Part shown: positions 25,169 through 35,340 of the stretch, piece after piece | How the letters are laid out: each line of letters begins with the position of its first letter | Position numbering within the stretch: position 1 is the first letter of the stretch | Assembly: GCA_024401855.1 (NCBI GenBank) | Contig: JAKSKH010000020.1 | Span: 1-40,886 of the forward strand | Direction of reading: 5' to 3' | DNA: 40,886 nucleotides | Source of the DNA: Bacteroidales bacterium | GTDB lineage: Bacteria > Bacteroidota > Bacteroidia > Bacteroidales > UBA932 | Position numbers and translations under genes: made by a program | Notes under the pieces: generated by a model | The model's input: the letters and a program-made list of their open reading frames with translations, nothing else | What the model was told of the DNA's origin: nothing | Database searches by the model: none

Positions 25169-27559
25169 CTAATTAAAGTAATAATCTTCTTCGCTGTTGC
25201 GCGGGCCTCCGTTATCCTGGCCTTCGAGGTCCTCGGCATCACCGCCCAGGAACACGCCGCTGCCCTCACAATCCATATTGAGTCCCCCTCCTGCAGGTGC
25301 GCGGAACACGGCCGCGGCATTCAGATGGGTCTTCGGGTCTGCAAGGCATTTCTTCATCCAGATACCCCAGATGGGAAGAGCCATATTGGAACCTCCTCCG
25401 AGTGCAAGAGAATTGAAGTGGACCTGCCTGTCCTCGCCTCCTACCCACACGCCGGCAGTAATCTCCGGTGTGTATCCGATGAACCATCCATCAGAATTGT
25501 CATTGGTGGTTCCTGTCTTTCCTGCAATTTCCCCACGGAGGTTATATACGGAACGGAGCCTGCTGCCGGTTCCGTTGTCAATCACTCCGCGCATCATCTG
25601 AACCATGGTATATGCGGTAGACTCTGAAATCGCCTCACGCTTGGAAGTATTCATAGTTGTGATGACCTTCCCGGAGCTGTCTTCTATGCGGAGAACATAC
25701 TGCGGATACACATAGGTTCCTCCTGAAGGGAAGGTGTTGTAGGATGAAACCATCTCGAATACGGGGACCTCGGCGGCTCCTACACAGATGGAATACACTT
25801 CATCTATGTGAGTGCTCACACCCATCTGATGCATCTGCCTTACCATGGCCTCGGGCCCTATCCTCTTCATGAGGAAGGCGGAGATGTTATTGGAACTGTG
25901 GGCAAGACCCCACTTGAGAGTCACGGTCTGTCCTATCCATTCTTCCTTGTCCGTGCTTCGGGGAGTCCATATCTCACCGGTGGGAAGAAGGAAATTCTGA
26001 GCCTTGTTCACAACCCTGTCGCAAGGGGTATAGTAATCCTGCATTGCCAGAGTGTACAGGAAAGGTTTGATGGTGGACCCTACCTGACGCTTTCCCTGAC
26101 GCACGTTGTCATACTTGAAATAACGGTAGTTGGGACCTCCGACATAAGCTTTTATATAGCCGCTCCCCGGCTCTACGGCCATGAAGCCGCACCTGAGGAT
26201 GGATTTGTAGTAGCGGATGGAATCGTCCGGAGTCATGGTGGTGTCGACGTAGCCTTTCCTGTTCCAGGCGAAAACCCTCATCTTGACGGGTTTGCGGAAC
26301 TGGGCAAGAATCTCGGCATCGCTCTTCCCGGCACGTTTCTGCAAACGGTAGCGGTCGCTCCAGCGACGGGCCTGCTTCATTATGAACTCGACGGTGTTTT
26401 CATCGACGTCGTTGGCGAACGGCTTGTGCGTCTTGTATCTCAATTCTGCATTGAAGTCCTTCTGGAGACGCTTCCCGAGATGTTCCGCCACAGCCTCCTC
26501 GGCATACTGCTGCATCCTGCTGTTTATGGTGGTATAGATGCGCAGTCCGTCCCTGTCAAGGTCATAGTCGGTCCCATCGGGCTTCTTGTTCTTCCTTAGC
26601 CATCCGTACAGGGGGTCGTCCCTCCATCTTATGGAATCGGCGGCGTAATCCTCCTGATACTGATATTTTGAGCGCTTGGGCTTGTCGGCCATCATCTCAC
26701 GTCTGAGCATGTCCCTGAAATACGGGGCCAGACCGGCGTTATGGTCCTGGACCTCATATTTCAATTCTATGGGAAGAAGCTGGAGGGAATCTCTCTCGGC
26801 CTTGGTTATATATTTGTACTTGGCCATCTGTGAGAGGACAAAATTCCTCCTGTTCAAAGAGTATTCGGGATTGAGGACGGGATTGTACTTGGTCGTCTTG
26901 TTCAGCATACCTATAAGGACTGCGGACTCTTCCGTCTTGAGGTCGATGGGGGCCTTTGAGAAAAACGTCTCCGACGCCGCCTTTATTCCATAGGCTCCGC
27001 TTCCAAAAAATGCGGAGTTAAGGTACATGTCGAGAATCTCTTCCTTCGTATATTCCCTTTCTATCTTGACGGCGGTGATCCATTCCTTGAACTTGATGAA
27101 AACCGTAACCACCTTGGACCATCCGGGTATCCTGCTTTCCACCTTGCGGCGGGGGTAAAGCGTCTTGGCAAGCTGCTGGGTGATGGTGCTTCCTCCACCC
27201 TGGCTGGCGTTGTTGAGCAGGAGGGTCTTGACGGCAACCCTGGCCAGGCCCCTCATATCTATTCCGGAATGCTTGTAGAAGCGGACATCCTCGGTAGCCA
27301 CAGCGGCACTGACCAGACTGGGAGCAAGCTCCTCATAACTGACATATGTCCTGTTCTCCACATGAAAAGTGGCAAGGACTTCCCCGTCTTCTGAAATGAC
27401 CTGCGTCGCAAGCTTGTTGTCGGGGTGCTCGAGTTCTTCAAACGAAGGGATTCTTGCGAAAATTCCCACGAATACAAGAAGCACCGCCACAATCACGAAA
27501 GGCGCAGTGACAATAATCCAGAACCACTTTGTCGCTTTTTTCCGTGTTATCTCATTCAT
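25169..27559 (-). CDS. mrcA: Penicillin-binding protein 1A (bifunctional)
   Basis: 796 residues, class A PBP. A single N-terminal membrane helix (~residues 12-34) is followed by a GT51 transglycosylase domain (EDVRFYKHSGID near residue 93, GGSTITQQLAKTLYPR, EILDMYLN). A transpeptidase domain follows with SxxK (GSTIKPF, ~residue 495), SxN (SSNN, ~555) and KTG (GKTGTTND, ~680). The tail is Gly/Asp/Glu-rich. It polymerises and crosslinks peptidoglycan at the periplasmic face of the inner membrane. First gene of the mrcA-ddl-prmC operon. An unusually SD-like CAGGAG lies ahead of the ATG. Confidence 0.97.
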   Translation of the reverse strand: MNEITRKKATKWFWIIVTAPFVIVAVLLVFVGIFARIPSFEELEHPDNKLATQVISEDGEVLATFHVENRTYVSYEELAPSLVSAAVATEDVRFYKHSGIDMRGLARVAVKTLLLNNASQGGGSTITQQLAKTLYPRRKVESRIPGWSKVVTVFIKFKEWITAVKIEREYTKEEILDMYLNSAFFGSGAYGIKAASETFFSKAPIDLKTEESAVLIGMLNKTTKYNPVLNPEYSLNRRNFVLSQMAKYKYITKAERDSLQLLPIELKYEVQDHNAGLAPYFRDMLRREMMADKPKRSKYQYQEDYAADSIRWRDDPLYGWLRKNKKPDGTDYDLDRDGLRIYTTINSRMQQYAEEAVAEHLGKRLQKDFNAELRYKTHKPFANDVDENTVEFIMKQARRWSDRYRLQKRAGKSDAEILAQFRKPVKMRVFAWNRKGYVDTTMTPDDSIRYYKSILRCGFMAVEPGSGYIKAYVGGPNYRYFKYDNVRQGKRQVGSTIKPFLYTLAMQDYYTPCDRVVNKAQNFLLPTGEIWTPRSTDKEEWIGQTVTLKWGLAHSSNNISAFLMKRIGPEAMVRQMHQMGVSTHIDEVYSICVGAAEVPVFEMVSSYNTFPSGGTYVYPQYVLRIEDSSGKVITTMNTSKREAISESTAYTMVQMMRGVIDNGTGSRLRSVYNLRGEIAGKTGTTNDNSDGWFIGYTPEITAGVWVGGEDRQVHFNSLALGGGSNMALPIWGIWMKKCLADPKTHLNAAAVFRAPAGGGLNMDCEGSGVFLGGDAEDLEGQDNGGPRNSEEDYYFN

Positions 27560-27607
27560 CTCCTGAAAAATTTGTCATAATATAATTATGACTACTCATA
27601 CAAACTA

Positions 27608-27615
27608 CAAATTTA
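27608..27615 (-). promoter_or_regulatory. -7 element of mrcA operon
   Basis: Minus strand TAAATTTG, about 49 bases before the ATG at 27559. No clear -33. The same spacer carries a weaker plus-strand candidate for topA (TTTCTTTGC near 27650-27658). Confidence 0.45.
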
Positions 27616-27677
27616 GCACTTAATTTTTGAATTATTGCGAGTTTGTGATTTTCTTTGCACTCTAAATCAATAGAAGA

Positions 27678-29948
27678 ATGGAGGGGAACTTAGTAATAGT
27701 CGAGTCGCCTGCAAAGGCTAAGACCATACAGAAATTTCTTGGAAAAGACTTCGTGGTTAAATCCAGTTACGGACACATCCGTGACCTTCAGGAGAAGAAT
27801 CTGAGCGTGGACATAGAAGCCGGATTCAGGCCGGAGTATGTCATTCCTGCGGAGAAGAAGAAGGTCGTTTCCGAGCTCAAGGCCGCCTCAAAGGGCAGGA
27901 CAGTATGGCTCGCATCCGATGAGGACCGCGAAGGGGAAGCCATTTCCTGGCATCTGACTGAGGCCCTGGGCCTGGATGCATCCACAACGCACAGGATAGT
28001 GTTCCATGAAATCACGAAAGAAGCCATATTGAACGCCATAGAGAACCCCAGAGTCATCGACATGGATCTGGTGAACGCGCAACAGGCGCGAAGGGTGCTC
28101 GACAGGCTCGTCGGATTCGAGCTTTCTCCCGTCCTGTGGAGAAAGATACAGCGCGGACTGTCGGCGGGGCGCGTGCAGTCGGTAGCCCTCAGGCTCGTGG
28201 TAGACCGCGAAAAGGAGATAATGTGCTTCAAGAGCGAGTCGTCCTACAGGGTCGAAGGCATATTCTCCTCCGGGAGAACCCGGATAAAGGGCGTTCTCGA
28301 CACGAAGTTCCAGAGCCAGGAAGAGGCGGAAGCATTTCTCCGGGACAGCATCGGAGAGGAATACGCCATATCGGGAGTGGAAAAGAAAGACGGCGTACGC
28401 GTGCCCTCCGCCCCGTTCACGACCTCCACTCTGCAGCAGGAAGCGGCAAGAAGGCTTCATCTCCCCGTAGGGGTAACCATGAGAGTGGCGCAGAGTCTTT
28501 ACGAAAAGGGTCTTATCACCTACATGCGTACCGACTCGACCAACCTTTCTTCGCTGGCGATCAACACGGCCAAGCAGTTCATAATTGACAATTTCGGCCA
28601 GGAGTATTCACACCCGAGACAGTACAAGACCAAGTCAAAGGGGGCGCAGGAAGCCCACGAAGCCATCCGTCCCACATATATTTCAAATACGGACATAGAA
28701 GGAACCGCACAGGAGAAAAAGCTCTACGAGCTCATCTGGAAGCGGACCGTCGCATCGCAGATGGCCGAAGCAAGGCTCATCAACACCGTTATAAAGATAA
28801 AGGGCGGCAGACGTCCGGAGTATTATTCCGCACAGGCTTCCGAGATCGTCTTCGACGGATTCCTGAGGCTCAGCGCAAACGGAGATGACGACGAAAATGC
28901 TGAAGGAGGGAACGCAGTCCTTCCTCTGGCGCCTTCCGCAGGAGACGTTCTCAAGGCTGTTGAGATTCATGCCGAATGCAAATTCTCCCAGCCTCCCTAC
29001 CGGTACACGGAAGGAACGCTTGTAAAGAAACTTGAGGAACTCGGCATAGGCAGGCCCTCGACCTACGCCCCTACGATAAGCACACTGACCACAGGACGCG
29101 GATATATCGTAAAGGGAGACAAGGAAGGAACGAAGAAGGAGGTTACCGACCTCGTTCTCAAGAACGGGACCGTCTCCCTGAATACCAGAACGGAGACCAT
29201 AGGAGCGGAGAAGGGGAAGTTGCTGCCTCAGGAAATAGGAATGATAGTCACAGACTATCTGCTTGAAAACTTTTCTGACATAATGGGTTACGATTTTACG
29301 GCAAAGGTCGAGAAAGACTTTGACGGAATCGCGGACGGTGAGCTTGAATGGGACAAGGTGATAGCCTCGTTCTACGCTCCATTCCACAACAGAGTGTCGG
29401 AAACCATGAGCGTAAGGGAATTCAAGCACGTGGAAAGGGAACTCGGGACCGACCCGGCTGACGGTCAGATTATCGTTGCCAAATTCGGGCAGTACGGGCC
29501 CTATGTACAGAAGGGAGAGGGAGAAAACAGGCAGTTCGCAAGCCTGGGAAAGGACCAGCTGATAGAAAACATCACCCTTGAAGATGCCCTCAAACTGTTC
29601 GGACTGCCAAGAAACGTGGGGCAGCTTGACGGTATTGACATAACTGTTCTCAAGGGGAGATTCGGGCCTTACATAAAATACGGAGGAAAGAACATTTCAC
29701 TTCCGCGCAAGACCGACCCCATGACCGTCAGTCTGGAGGAATGCGCCGCGATAATACGGGAAAGCTCCAACGCCGCCGCATCCGGCCCCATACGTGAGTT
29801 CAGCGCATCGGGCATCCGGATTCTCAAAGGGCGCTATGGCCCTTATATCAAGCAGAACGGCGCCAACTACAAGATTCCGAAGGGTTTCGACATAAACGCC
29901 CTCACGGAAGAGGAGTGTCTGGATATAATCAGCAAATCAAAGAAATAG
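27678..29948 (+). CDS. topA: DNA topoisomerase I (type IA)
   Basis: 756 residues. It relaxes negative supercoils. The Toprim domain begins VIVESPAKAKTI and contains the metal-binding SDEDREGEAISWH; the catalytic Tyr is in TYMRTDSTNLS (~residue 282). The C-terminus has Topo C repeats of the form KFGQYGPYVQKG, LKGRFGPYIKYGG and LKGRYGPYIKQNG instead of the zinc fingers of E. coli TopA, as usual in Bacteroidota. The Lrp gene follows 3 bases after the stop. Confidence 0.98.
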   Translation: MEGNLVIVESPAKAKTIQKFLGKDFVVKSSYGHIRDLQEKNLSVDIEAGFRPEYVIPAEKKKVVSELKAASKGRTVWLASDEDREGEAISWHLTEALGLDASTTHRIVFHEITKEAILNAIENPRVIDMDLVNAQQARRVLDRLVGFELSPVLWRKIQRGLSAGRVQSVALRLVVDREKEIMCFKSESSYRVEGIFSSGRTRIKGVLDTKFQSQEEAEAFLRDSIGEEYAISGVEKKDGVRVPSAPFTTSTLQQEAARRLHLPVGVTMRVAQSLYEKGLITYMRTDSTNLSSLAINTAKQFIIDNFGQEYSHPRQYKTKSKGAQEAHEAIRPTYISNTDIEGTAQEKKLYELIWKRTVASQMAEARLINTVIKIKGGRRPEYYSAQASEIVFDGFLRLSANGDDDENAEGGNAVLPLAPSAGDVLKAVEIHAECKFSQPPYRYTEGTLVKKLEELGIGRPSTYAPTISTLTTGRGYIVKGDKEGTKKEVTDLVLKNGTVSLNTRTETIGAEKGKLLPQEIGMIVTDYLLENFSDIMGYDFTAKVEKDFDGIADGELEWDKVIASFYAPFHNRVSETMSVREFKHVERELGTDPADGQIIVAKFGQYGPYVQKGEGENRQFASLGKDQLIENITLEDALKLFGLPRNVGQLDGIDITVLKGRFGPYIKYGGKNISLPRKTDPMTVSLEECAAIIRESSNAAASGPIREFSASGIRILKGRYGPYIKQNGANYKIPKGFDINALTEEECLDIISKSKK

Positions 29949-29951
29949 AAT

Positions 29952-30434
29952 ATGCCCTCTAACCTGATAGACGAAACCGACAGGAAAATCCTATCCTTTC
30001 TGTCAAGAGATGCAAGGAAGCCTTTCCTCGAAATCGCAAGAGAATGCGGCATATCAGGTGCCGCCGTACATCAGCGCGTCCGCAAAATGGAGGCAAGCGG
30101 AGTAGTTACAGGCTCCCAGATGACAGTCAAGCCGTCGACACTCGGCCTCAATGTCTGTGCATTCATCAGCCTTTCCTTGTCTGAGAACAACAAGTACCCG
30201 GAGGTGATTGCCGCTCTCAAGCATATCCCGGAAGTGGTCGAATGCCACTTTGTCACAGGAAAGGCGGCATTGCTTCTCAAAGTGTACTGCTACGACAACA
30301 ACCACCTGATGGACATTCTCCTCACGACCATACAGAGGATTCCTTACGTCCTGTCAACCGAAACGATAATCTCCCTTGACGAGGCCTTCAAGAGAGAGGT
30401 ATGGGTCAAAGACCATCGGAAGAAGCAAGAATAG
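29952..30434 (+). CDS. Lrp/AsnC family transcriptional regulator
   Basis: 160 residues. An N-terminal winged HTH (LIDETDRKILSFLSRDARKPFLEIARECGISGAAVHQRVRKME, residues ~5-50) precedes a RAM ligand-binding domain (~66-145, with VIAALKHIPEVVECHFVTG). These proteins form dimers/octamers and respond to amino acids or related effectors; the target genes are not known here. Only 3 bases after topA, so co-transcribed. The last 29 bases overlap ispD on the other strand. Confidence 0.93.
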   Translation: MPSNLIDETDRKILSFLSRDARKPFLEIARECGISGAAVHQRVRKMEASGVVTGSQMTVKPSTLGLNVCAFISLSLSENNKYPEVIAALKHIPEVVECHFVTGKAALLLKVYCYDNNHLMDILLTTIQRIPYVLSTETIISLDEAFKREVWVKDHRKKQE

Positions 30435-31086
30435 CCTTCGCCAGCACCAGATCCTCAGGGGTGGTGATTTTAAGATTGAATCTCTCTCCGTTAATGAAAG
30501 AAACCGGGATTCCTGACTTCCCGGCAACTGACGCGTCGTCGGTAAATCCGGTGTCGTAGGGTTGTCCGTAGGCCTGTTTTATCTCTTCTGAAAGAAAGAC
30601 CTGCGGTGTCTGGACGGCAACTACGGAATTCCTGTCTACCGGAGGGCCTTCAGGGTCCCGGCTTCTGAGAGTATCGACCACGGGGACCACGGGAATCAGA
30701 GCCCTGCATCCTTTTTCCATTTCTTCAAGCATGGAGCGGATAAGATTGACGCTCAGCAGCGGACGCACGCCGTCGTGGATCATAACGACCGCACCGTCGG
30801 GCACCTTTGCAAGGGCATTTTTCACGGAATGGAACCGGGTTATTCCTCCGGGCACCAGAATCTGCGGACAGTCCATCGACCCGGCCACACATATCTCTTT
30901 CCACGTTCTCATGTGAGCCTGTGGAAGAACCGTGACAACATGCATCTGCGGCACAGCTTCAAGGAATCTTTCAATGGTACGCTGCAGAATGGTCTTACCG
31001 TCGATTTCTATAAACTGCTTGGGTATGTCCGCTCCCATACGGGAGCCTGAACCGCCTGCCGTGAAAATACCGTAAATTGCTTTCAT
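30406..31086 (-). CDS. ispD: 2-C-methyl-D-erythritol 4-phosphate cytidylyltransferase
   Basis: 226 residues. It couples CTP with MEP in the non-mevalonate isoprenoid pathway. The nucleotide-binding start GIFTAGGSGSRMGADIPKQF, the VVMIHDGVRPLLS segment, DTLRSRD and NLKITTPEDLVLAKAIL are all present. A -7 element TAATTTTG (31111-31104) lies ahead, back to back with the mreB promoter. Confidence 0.96.
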   Translation of the reverse strand: MKAIYGIFTAGGSGSRMGADIPKQFIEIDGKTILQRTIERFLEAVPQMHVVTVLPQAHMRTWKEICVAGSMDCPQILVPGGITRFHSVKNALAKVPDGAVVMIHDGVRPLLSVNLIRSMLEEMEKGCRALIPVVPVVDTLRSRDPEGPPVDRNSVVAVQTPQVFLSEEIKQAYGQPYDTGFTDDASVAGKSGIPVSFINGERFNLKITTPEDLVLAKAILASSDGL

Positions 31087-31103
31087 GTATAAATTTGTCT
31101 TTA

Positions 31104-31131
31104 CAAAATTAAGGATTTTTACTTATATTTG
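31104..31131. promoter_or_regulatory. Divergent -7 elements, ispD and mreB
   Basis: Minus strand TAATTTTG (31111-31104) for ispD and plus strand TATATTTG (31124-31131) for mreB; the mreB leader would be ~20-25 bases. -33 elements are poor. Confidence 0.55.
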
Positions 31132-31158
31132 TAGATAATCATAATTACGCATTTTTAA

Positions 31159-32181
31159 ATGGCTATCTCATTTTTAACCCAGGAACTTGCGATAGACCTC
31201 GGAACGGCCAACACCGTCATTTACCAGAACGGCCAGATAGTTCTGGACGAACCGAGCATCGTGGCTCTGGACAACAATACAGGCAAATGCATCGCCATCG
31301 GGCAGAAAGCCAAACTGATGCATGAAAGGATAAACCCCGGAATCAGGACTGTAAGGCCTTTGAGGGATGGTGTGATAGCGGACTTCAATGCCGCAGAAAT
31401 GATGATCCGCGGATTCATCAAGCAGTCCAGCAGAAAGAATCACAGTCTTTTCACCCCTAACCTCAAGATGGTGGTGGGCATCCCTTCCGGATCCACGGAG
31501 GTAGAGATACGCGCAGTGCGTGACTCTTCCGAGCACGCCGGTGGCAGGGACGTGTTCCTGATTTACGAACCCATGGCCGCCGCTCTGGGAATCGGTCTTG
31601 ACATAGAGGCTCCCCGGGGCAACATGGTTGTGGACATAGGCGGCGGCACCACGGAAATAGCCGTCATCTCTCTTGGCGGACTGGTCCAGCAGAACAGCAT
31701 CCGCACCGCCGGAGACGTTTTCACAAGCGACATCCAGTATTATCTCCGCCAGCAGCACAACATCAAGGTGGGAGAGATAACCGCAGAGAAGATCAAACTT
31801 GGGGTCGGAGCCGTCCTCTCCGAGCTTGAAGACGAACCGGAGCCGTTCATCGTACGCGGTCCAAACCTTATGACCGCCCATCCGATAGAGGCCGCAATAA
31901 CATATCAGGAAATCGCCCACTGTCTGGACAAGTCAATTGCCAAAATAGAGACCTCCATCCTTCATGTTCTCGAGAACACTCCTCCCGAACTGTATTCGGA
32001 CATAGTGGAGAACGGTATCTACCTTTCCGGCGGAGGCGCCCTCCTCAGAGGCCTTGCCAAGAGATTCACGGACAAAGTCAACATACCCTTCCACGTTTCC
32101 GAAGACCCCCTGCACGCGGTGGGACGCGGAACATGCGAGGCCCTCAAGCATACGGACCACTATTCATTCCTCATGCGCTGA
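31159..32181 (+). CDS. mreB: Rod shape-determining protein MreB
   Basis: 340 residues, actin-like ATPase. Signature segments: LAIDLGTANTVIY (phosphate 1), IREFIKQ-like RGFIKQSSR, VVGIPSGSTEVEIRAV, IYEPMAAALGIGLDIEAP and VVDIGGGTTEIAVISLGG (phosphate 2), and LSGGGALLRGL (adenosine). It organises lateral wall synthesis under the inner membrane. First gene of a complete rod operon; its stop overlaps mreC (TGATG). Confidence 0.98.
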   Translation: MAISFLTQELAIDLGTANTVIYQNGQIVLDEPSIVALDNNTGKCIAIGQKAKLMHERINPGIRTVRPLRDGVIADFNAAEMMIRGFIKQSSRKNHSLFTPNLKMVVGIPSGSTEVEIRAVRDSSEHAGGRDVFLIYEPMAAALGIGLDIEAPRGNMVVDIGGGTTEIAVISLGGLVQQNSIRTAGDVFTSDIQYYLRQQHNIKVGEITAEKIKLGVGAVLSELEDEPEPFIVRGPNLMTAHPIEAAITYQEIAHCLDKSIAKIETSILHVLENTPPELYSDIVENGIYLSGGGALLRGLAKRFTDKVNIPFHVSEDPLHAVGRGTCEALKHTDHYSFLMR

Positions 32182-33008
32182 TGTCACAGGCAGGGAAAGC
32201 TTTGAATATACTCATATATGCAGCAATCTTCATTCTCCTGGAGATTGCTGCTCTTGCTATGCTCAAGAGCAGTTCTTCCCTGCAGAACATATGGATCAAC
32301 AGGGCATCGCACCGGACCATGGCCTTCCTGTGGAGTCACGGAGAGAAAATACGCTACCGTTTCCAGCTGCAGGAAATCAACGAAAGGCTGGCGCAGGAGA
32401 ATTTCCTCCTGAACCAGGAGCTGCGCGCCTACAGAGCTTCCGATACCGCTTTGCTGAAGAAGGGCATAGAGCCGTACAAGGAGGCTGACGGCTTCAGGTA
32501 CATTCCTGCTTCAATAGTCAAGATGAGCAGGAACACCGCACACAATTACATAATCCTGAACAAGGGCTCGGATGACGGAGTGACCCCTCATTCCGGAATA
32601 ATCACATCAAAAGGAGTGGTAGGCATAATAGATGCCGTAGGCAGGCATTATTCCTACGGTCTCACCTTCATGAACAACAATGTCAGCATAAGCGCGCGTG
32701 TAAAGAAAAACGGAGTGATGGGCCCGCTCGCATGGGACGGAAAAAGAAGGAACGGCGCCGTGCTCAGAGATCTGCCCCTTCATTTTGAAGTGAATCAGGG
32801 CGACACCGTCATCACGAGCGGAATATCCACCATATTCCCTCCGGACATTCCCCTCGGCACGATCGGAGAATCCAAAACCGTAAACGGAGCCCTTCATTTC
32901 ACGGCCGTGAATATGTTCCAGGACTTCTCCTCGATAAAAAACGTCACCATAGCGATAAATACGGGAAGGGAAGAGATAGAATCGTTGGAAAAAAAGGAAG
33001 AGCAATGA
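32181..33008 (+). CDS. mreC: Rod shape-determining protein MreC
   Basis: 275 residues from ATG 32181, chosen because it overlaps the mreB stop and starts MSQAGKALNILIY. One membrane helix (~residues 7-27), a coiled coil (~residues 55-85, with QLQEINERLAQENFLLNQELRAY), then two beta-barrel domains with NKGSDDGVTPHSGIITSKGVVGIIDAVG and GDTVITSGISTIFPPDIPLGTI. It bridges MreB to the periplasmic synthases. Confidence 0.95.
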   Translation: MSQAGKALNILIYAAIFILLEIAALAMLKSSSSLQNIWINRASHRTMAFLWSHGEKIRYRFQLQEINERLAQENFLLNQELRAYRASDTALLKKGIEPYKEADGFRYIPASIVKMSRNTAHNYIILNKGSDDGVTPHSGIITSKGVVGIIDAVGRHYSYGLTFMNNNVSISARVKKNGVMGPLAWDGKRRNGAVLRDLPLHFEVNQGDTVITSGISTIFPPDIPLGTIGESKTVNGALHFTAVNMFQDFSSIKNVTIAINTGREEIESLEKKEEQ

Positions 33009-33514
33009 AAAATCCGGAGCTTGCATTGAAGTACGCGATATTCGTGACGGCACAGGTCCTCATCTGGAATTTCTGTGATTTTTCGCAGTACGTGATGCTG
33101 TGCTTCCTTCCTGCACTCATCATGTATCTTCCAATAAACCATGGGTACATTTATTCCATGGTCTTTGCCTTCGCCATCGGTTTCGCCGTTGACTTCCTTT
33201 CAAGCGGAATGCTCGGTCTGACGGCGGCGGCCCTGCTTCCCGTGGCTTTCATGAGAGTGGCCATCATTAACATGGTCTTCGGCTCAGAACTGTTCTCGCG
33301 CGAGGAAAACCTGTCGCTCAGAAAACAGGGCGCGCCCAAAATGCTCACCTGCATAGTCCTGTCGACAGCACTGTTCCTGGCAGTGTATATATGGGCCGAC
33401 GGAGCAGGGACCAGGCCTTTCCTGTTCAACCTGCTGAAGTTCTTCCTCTCCCTGGGTCTGAGCTCTCTGGTTTCCTATTTCGTTATCCGCATCCTGGAAT
33501 CTGAAAACCGCTGA
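33005..33514 (+). CDS. mreD: Rod shape-determining protein MreD
   Basis: 169 residues, about five membrane helices. Sequence conservation is low in this family; the call rests on the hydrophobic pattern, the IGFAVDFLSSGMLGLTAAALLPVAFMR segment (GxxxD...GxxAL motif of MreD) and its position between mreC (4-base ATGA overlap) and the PBP2 gene (2-base gap). Confidence 0.92.
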   Translation: MKNPELALKYAIFVTAQVLIWNFCDFSQYVMLCFLPALIMYLPINHGYIYSMVFAFAIGFAVDFLSSGMLGLTAAALLPVAFMRVAIINMVFGSELFSREENLSLRKQGAPKMLTCIVLSTALFLAVYIWADGAGTRPFLFNLLKFFLSLGLSSLVSYFVIRILESENR

Positions 33515-33516
33515 CA

Positions 33517-35340
33517 ATGGAAGCTAGCCGGAAAAACAAGTTGCTGATAGGGCTGTGGATCTTTCTCGCCGTTCTCATAGGAAAGATTTTCTATATCCAG
33601 ATCATAAATGACAAGTACAAGAGAGACGCTTCGAACAACTCCATGTACTACGAATACATTTATCCGACAAGAGGAGTCATTTATGACCGGAACGGGGAAA
33701 TACTCGTAGGCAACAACGTCTGCTACAATATCATCGTAACACCGCGCGAAGTCGGGGAATTCGACACGCTCGCTCTTGCTGCGGCGCTGGACATATCGCC
33801 CGACTACATAAGGGAGAAGATGGCCTATTACAAGAAATACCGCACCAGGATAGGATTCCAGCCGCAGACGTTCCTGAAGCAGATTTCTCCGGAAACCTAT
33901 ATGCGCTTTGCAGAAGAGGAATACCGCTTCCGGGGGTTCAAGGCGCAGACAAGAAGCTTGCGCAATTACCCTTTCAATGCGGGGGGCAACCTGCTCGGGT
34001 ATGTTTCAGAGGTTGACGCCGACTTCCTGAAGACACACTCGGACGAGTACCGCCCCGGAGATTTTATCGGCAAAACCGGAATAGAGGCCGCCAGGGAGGA
34101 AGACCTGCGCGGCGAGAAAGGGTACCGGATATTCCTGAGGGATTCGCGCAACAGGGTGCAGAACTCATACGCGGACGGAGCCTATGACAAGGATGCCGTC
34201 CCCGGCAAGAACATCGTGACTACCATCGACGCCCACCTCCAGCAGTACGGGCAGGAGCTGATGGAGGGGAAAGTGGGGAGCGTGGTGGCGATAGAGCCCT
34301 CCTCCGGAGAAATTCTGGCCATGGTGTCCAGCCCCGGCATAGATGTGGAATATCTTGCAGACATCGGAAAGCACTACCAGGAGATATCCAGGAACCCGTA
34401 TAAGCCCATGTTCAACAGAACCGTGATGGCCTCTTATCCTCCGGGTTCCGTATTCAAGCTCATAAACGGTTTGATAGGTCTCGATGAAGGAATACTGCAC
34501 ACCTACGAGATGTACCCCTGCAACCACGGATTCCCCTACGGAAATTCCAGGAAGCTCGGATGCCACGGGCACGCATCTCCTCTGGCTCTTCTCGATGCAA
34601 TCGCAACCTCCTGCAACGGCTTTTTCTGCTATGTTTTCAGGAACATCCTGAACAACAAGGATTACAAGACAATACAGGAAGCTTTCGACAAGTGGAGGGA
34701 GTACGTGCTCAGTTTCGGTTTCGGAAGGAAGCTCGGGAGCGACTTCCCATCCGAACTCGGAGGAAATATCCCGACATCGGCATACTACGACAAGATATAC
34801 AGGAAGCACTGGAGCTTCCAGACAATCATCTCTCTGTCCATAGGCCAGGGAGAAATAGGCGCCACACCTCTTCAGATTGCGAATCTTGCCGCCACGGTCG
34901 CCAACAGGGGATACTATTATATCCCCCACATCATCAAGGATTCGGATGAGGTTTCCATAGATGAGAAATACCACGAGAAACAGTTCACCATGGTCAAGCA
35001 GGAGCATTTCGAAACCGTAGTGAAGGGAATGTACATGGCGGTGAACGGAGGAGGTTCCGCCGGAGGTACGGCATTCGGAGCGGCCATTCCGGGACTTGAC
35101 GTATGCGGAAAGACGGGAACGGCGCAGAATCCGCACGGAAAGGACAACTCGGTTTTCATCTGCTTCGCCCCGAAGGACAATCCCAGGATTGCCGTGGCCG
35201 CCTATGTTGAAAATGCCGGATTCGGAGCCACCTGGGCCTGCCCGATAGCATCCTTGATGCTGGAGAAATATATCAATGGTGAAATTTCCCCTTCCCGTCA
35301 GTGGGTGGAGGACAGAATAATGAGTACTCACTTCTTCTGA
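33517..35340 (+). CDS. mrdA: Penicillin-binding protein 2
   Basis: 607 residues, class B PBP. One N-terminal membrane helix, a pedestal domain starting RGVIYDRNGEILVGNN, and the transpeptidase with SxxK (PPGSVFK, ~residue 310), SxN (SCN, ~364) and KTG (CGKTGTAQ, ~531). It crosslinks peptidoglycan in the elongasome with RodA, which follows with a 1-base overlap (TGATG). Confidence 0.97.
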   Translation: MEASRKNKLLIGLWIFLAVLIGKIFYIQIINDKYKRDASNNSMYYEYIYPTRGVIYDRNGEILVGNNVCYNIIVTPREVGEFDTLALAAALDISPDYIREKMAYYKKYRTRIGFQPQTFLKQISPETYMRFAEEEYRFRGFKAQTRSLRNYPFNAGGNLLGYVSEVDADFLKTHSDEYRPGDFIGKTGIEAAREEDLRGEKGYRIFLRDSRNRVQNSYADGAYDKDAVPGKNIVTTIDAHLQQYGQELMEGKVGSVVAIEPSSGEILAMVSSPGIDVEYLADIGKHYQEISRNPYKPMFNRTVMASYPPGSVFKLINGLIGLDEGILHTYEMYPCNHGFPYGNSRKLGCHGHASPLALLDAIATSCNGFFCYVFRNILNNKDYKTIQEAFDKWREYVLSFGFGRKLGSDFPSELGGNIPTSAYYDKIYRKHWSFQTIISLSIGQGEIGATPLQIANLAATVANRGYYYIPHIIKDSDEVSIDEKYHEKQFTMVKQEHFETVVKGMYMAVNGGGSAGGTAFGAAIPGLDVCGKTGTAQNPHGKDNSVFICFAPKDNPRIAVAAYVENAGFGATWACPIASLMLEKYINGEISPSRQWVEDRIMSTHFF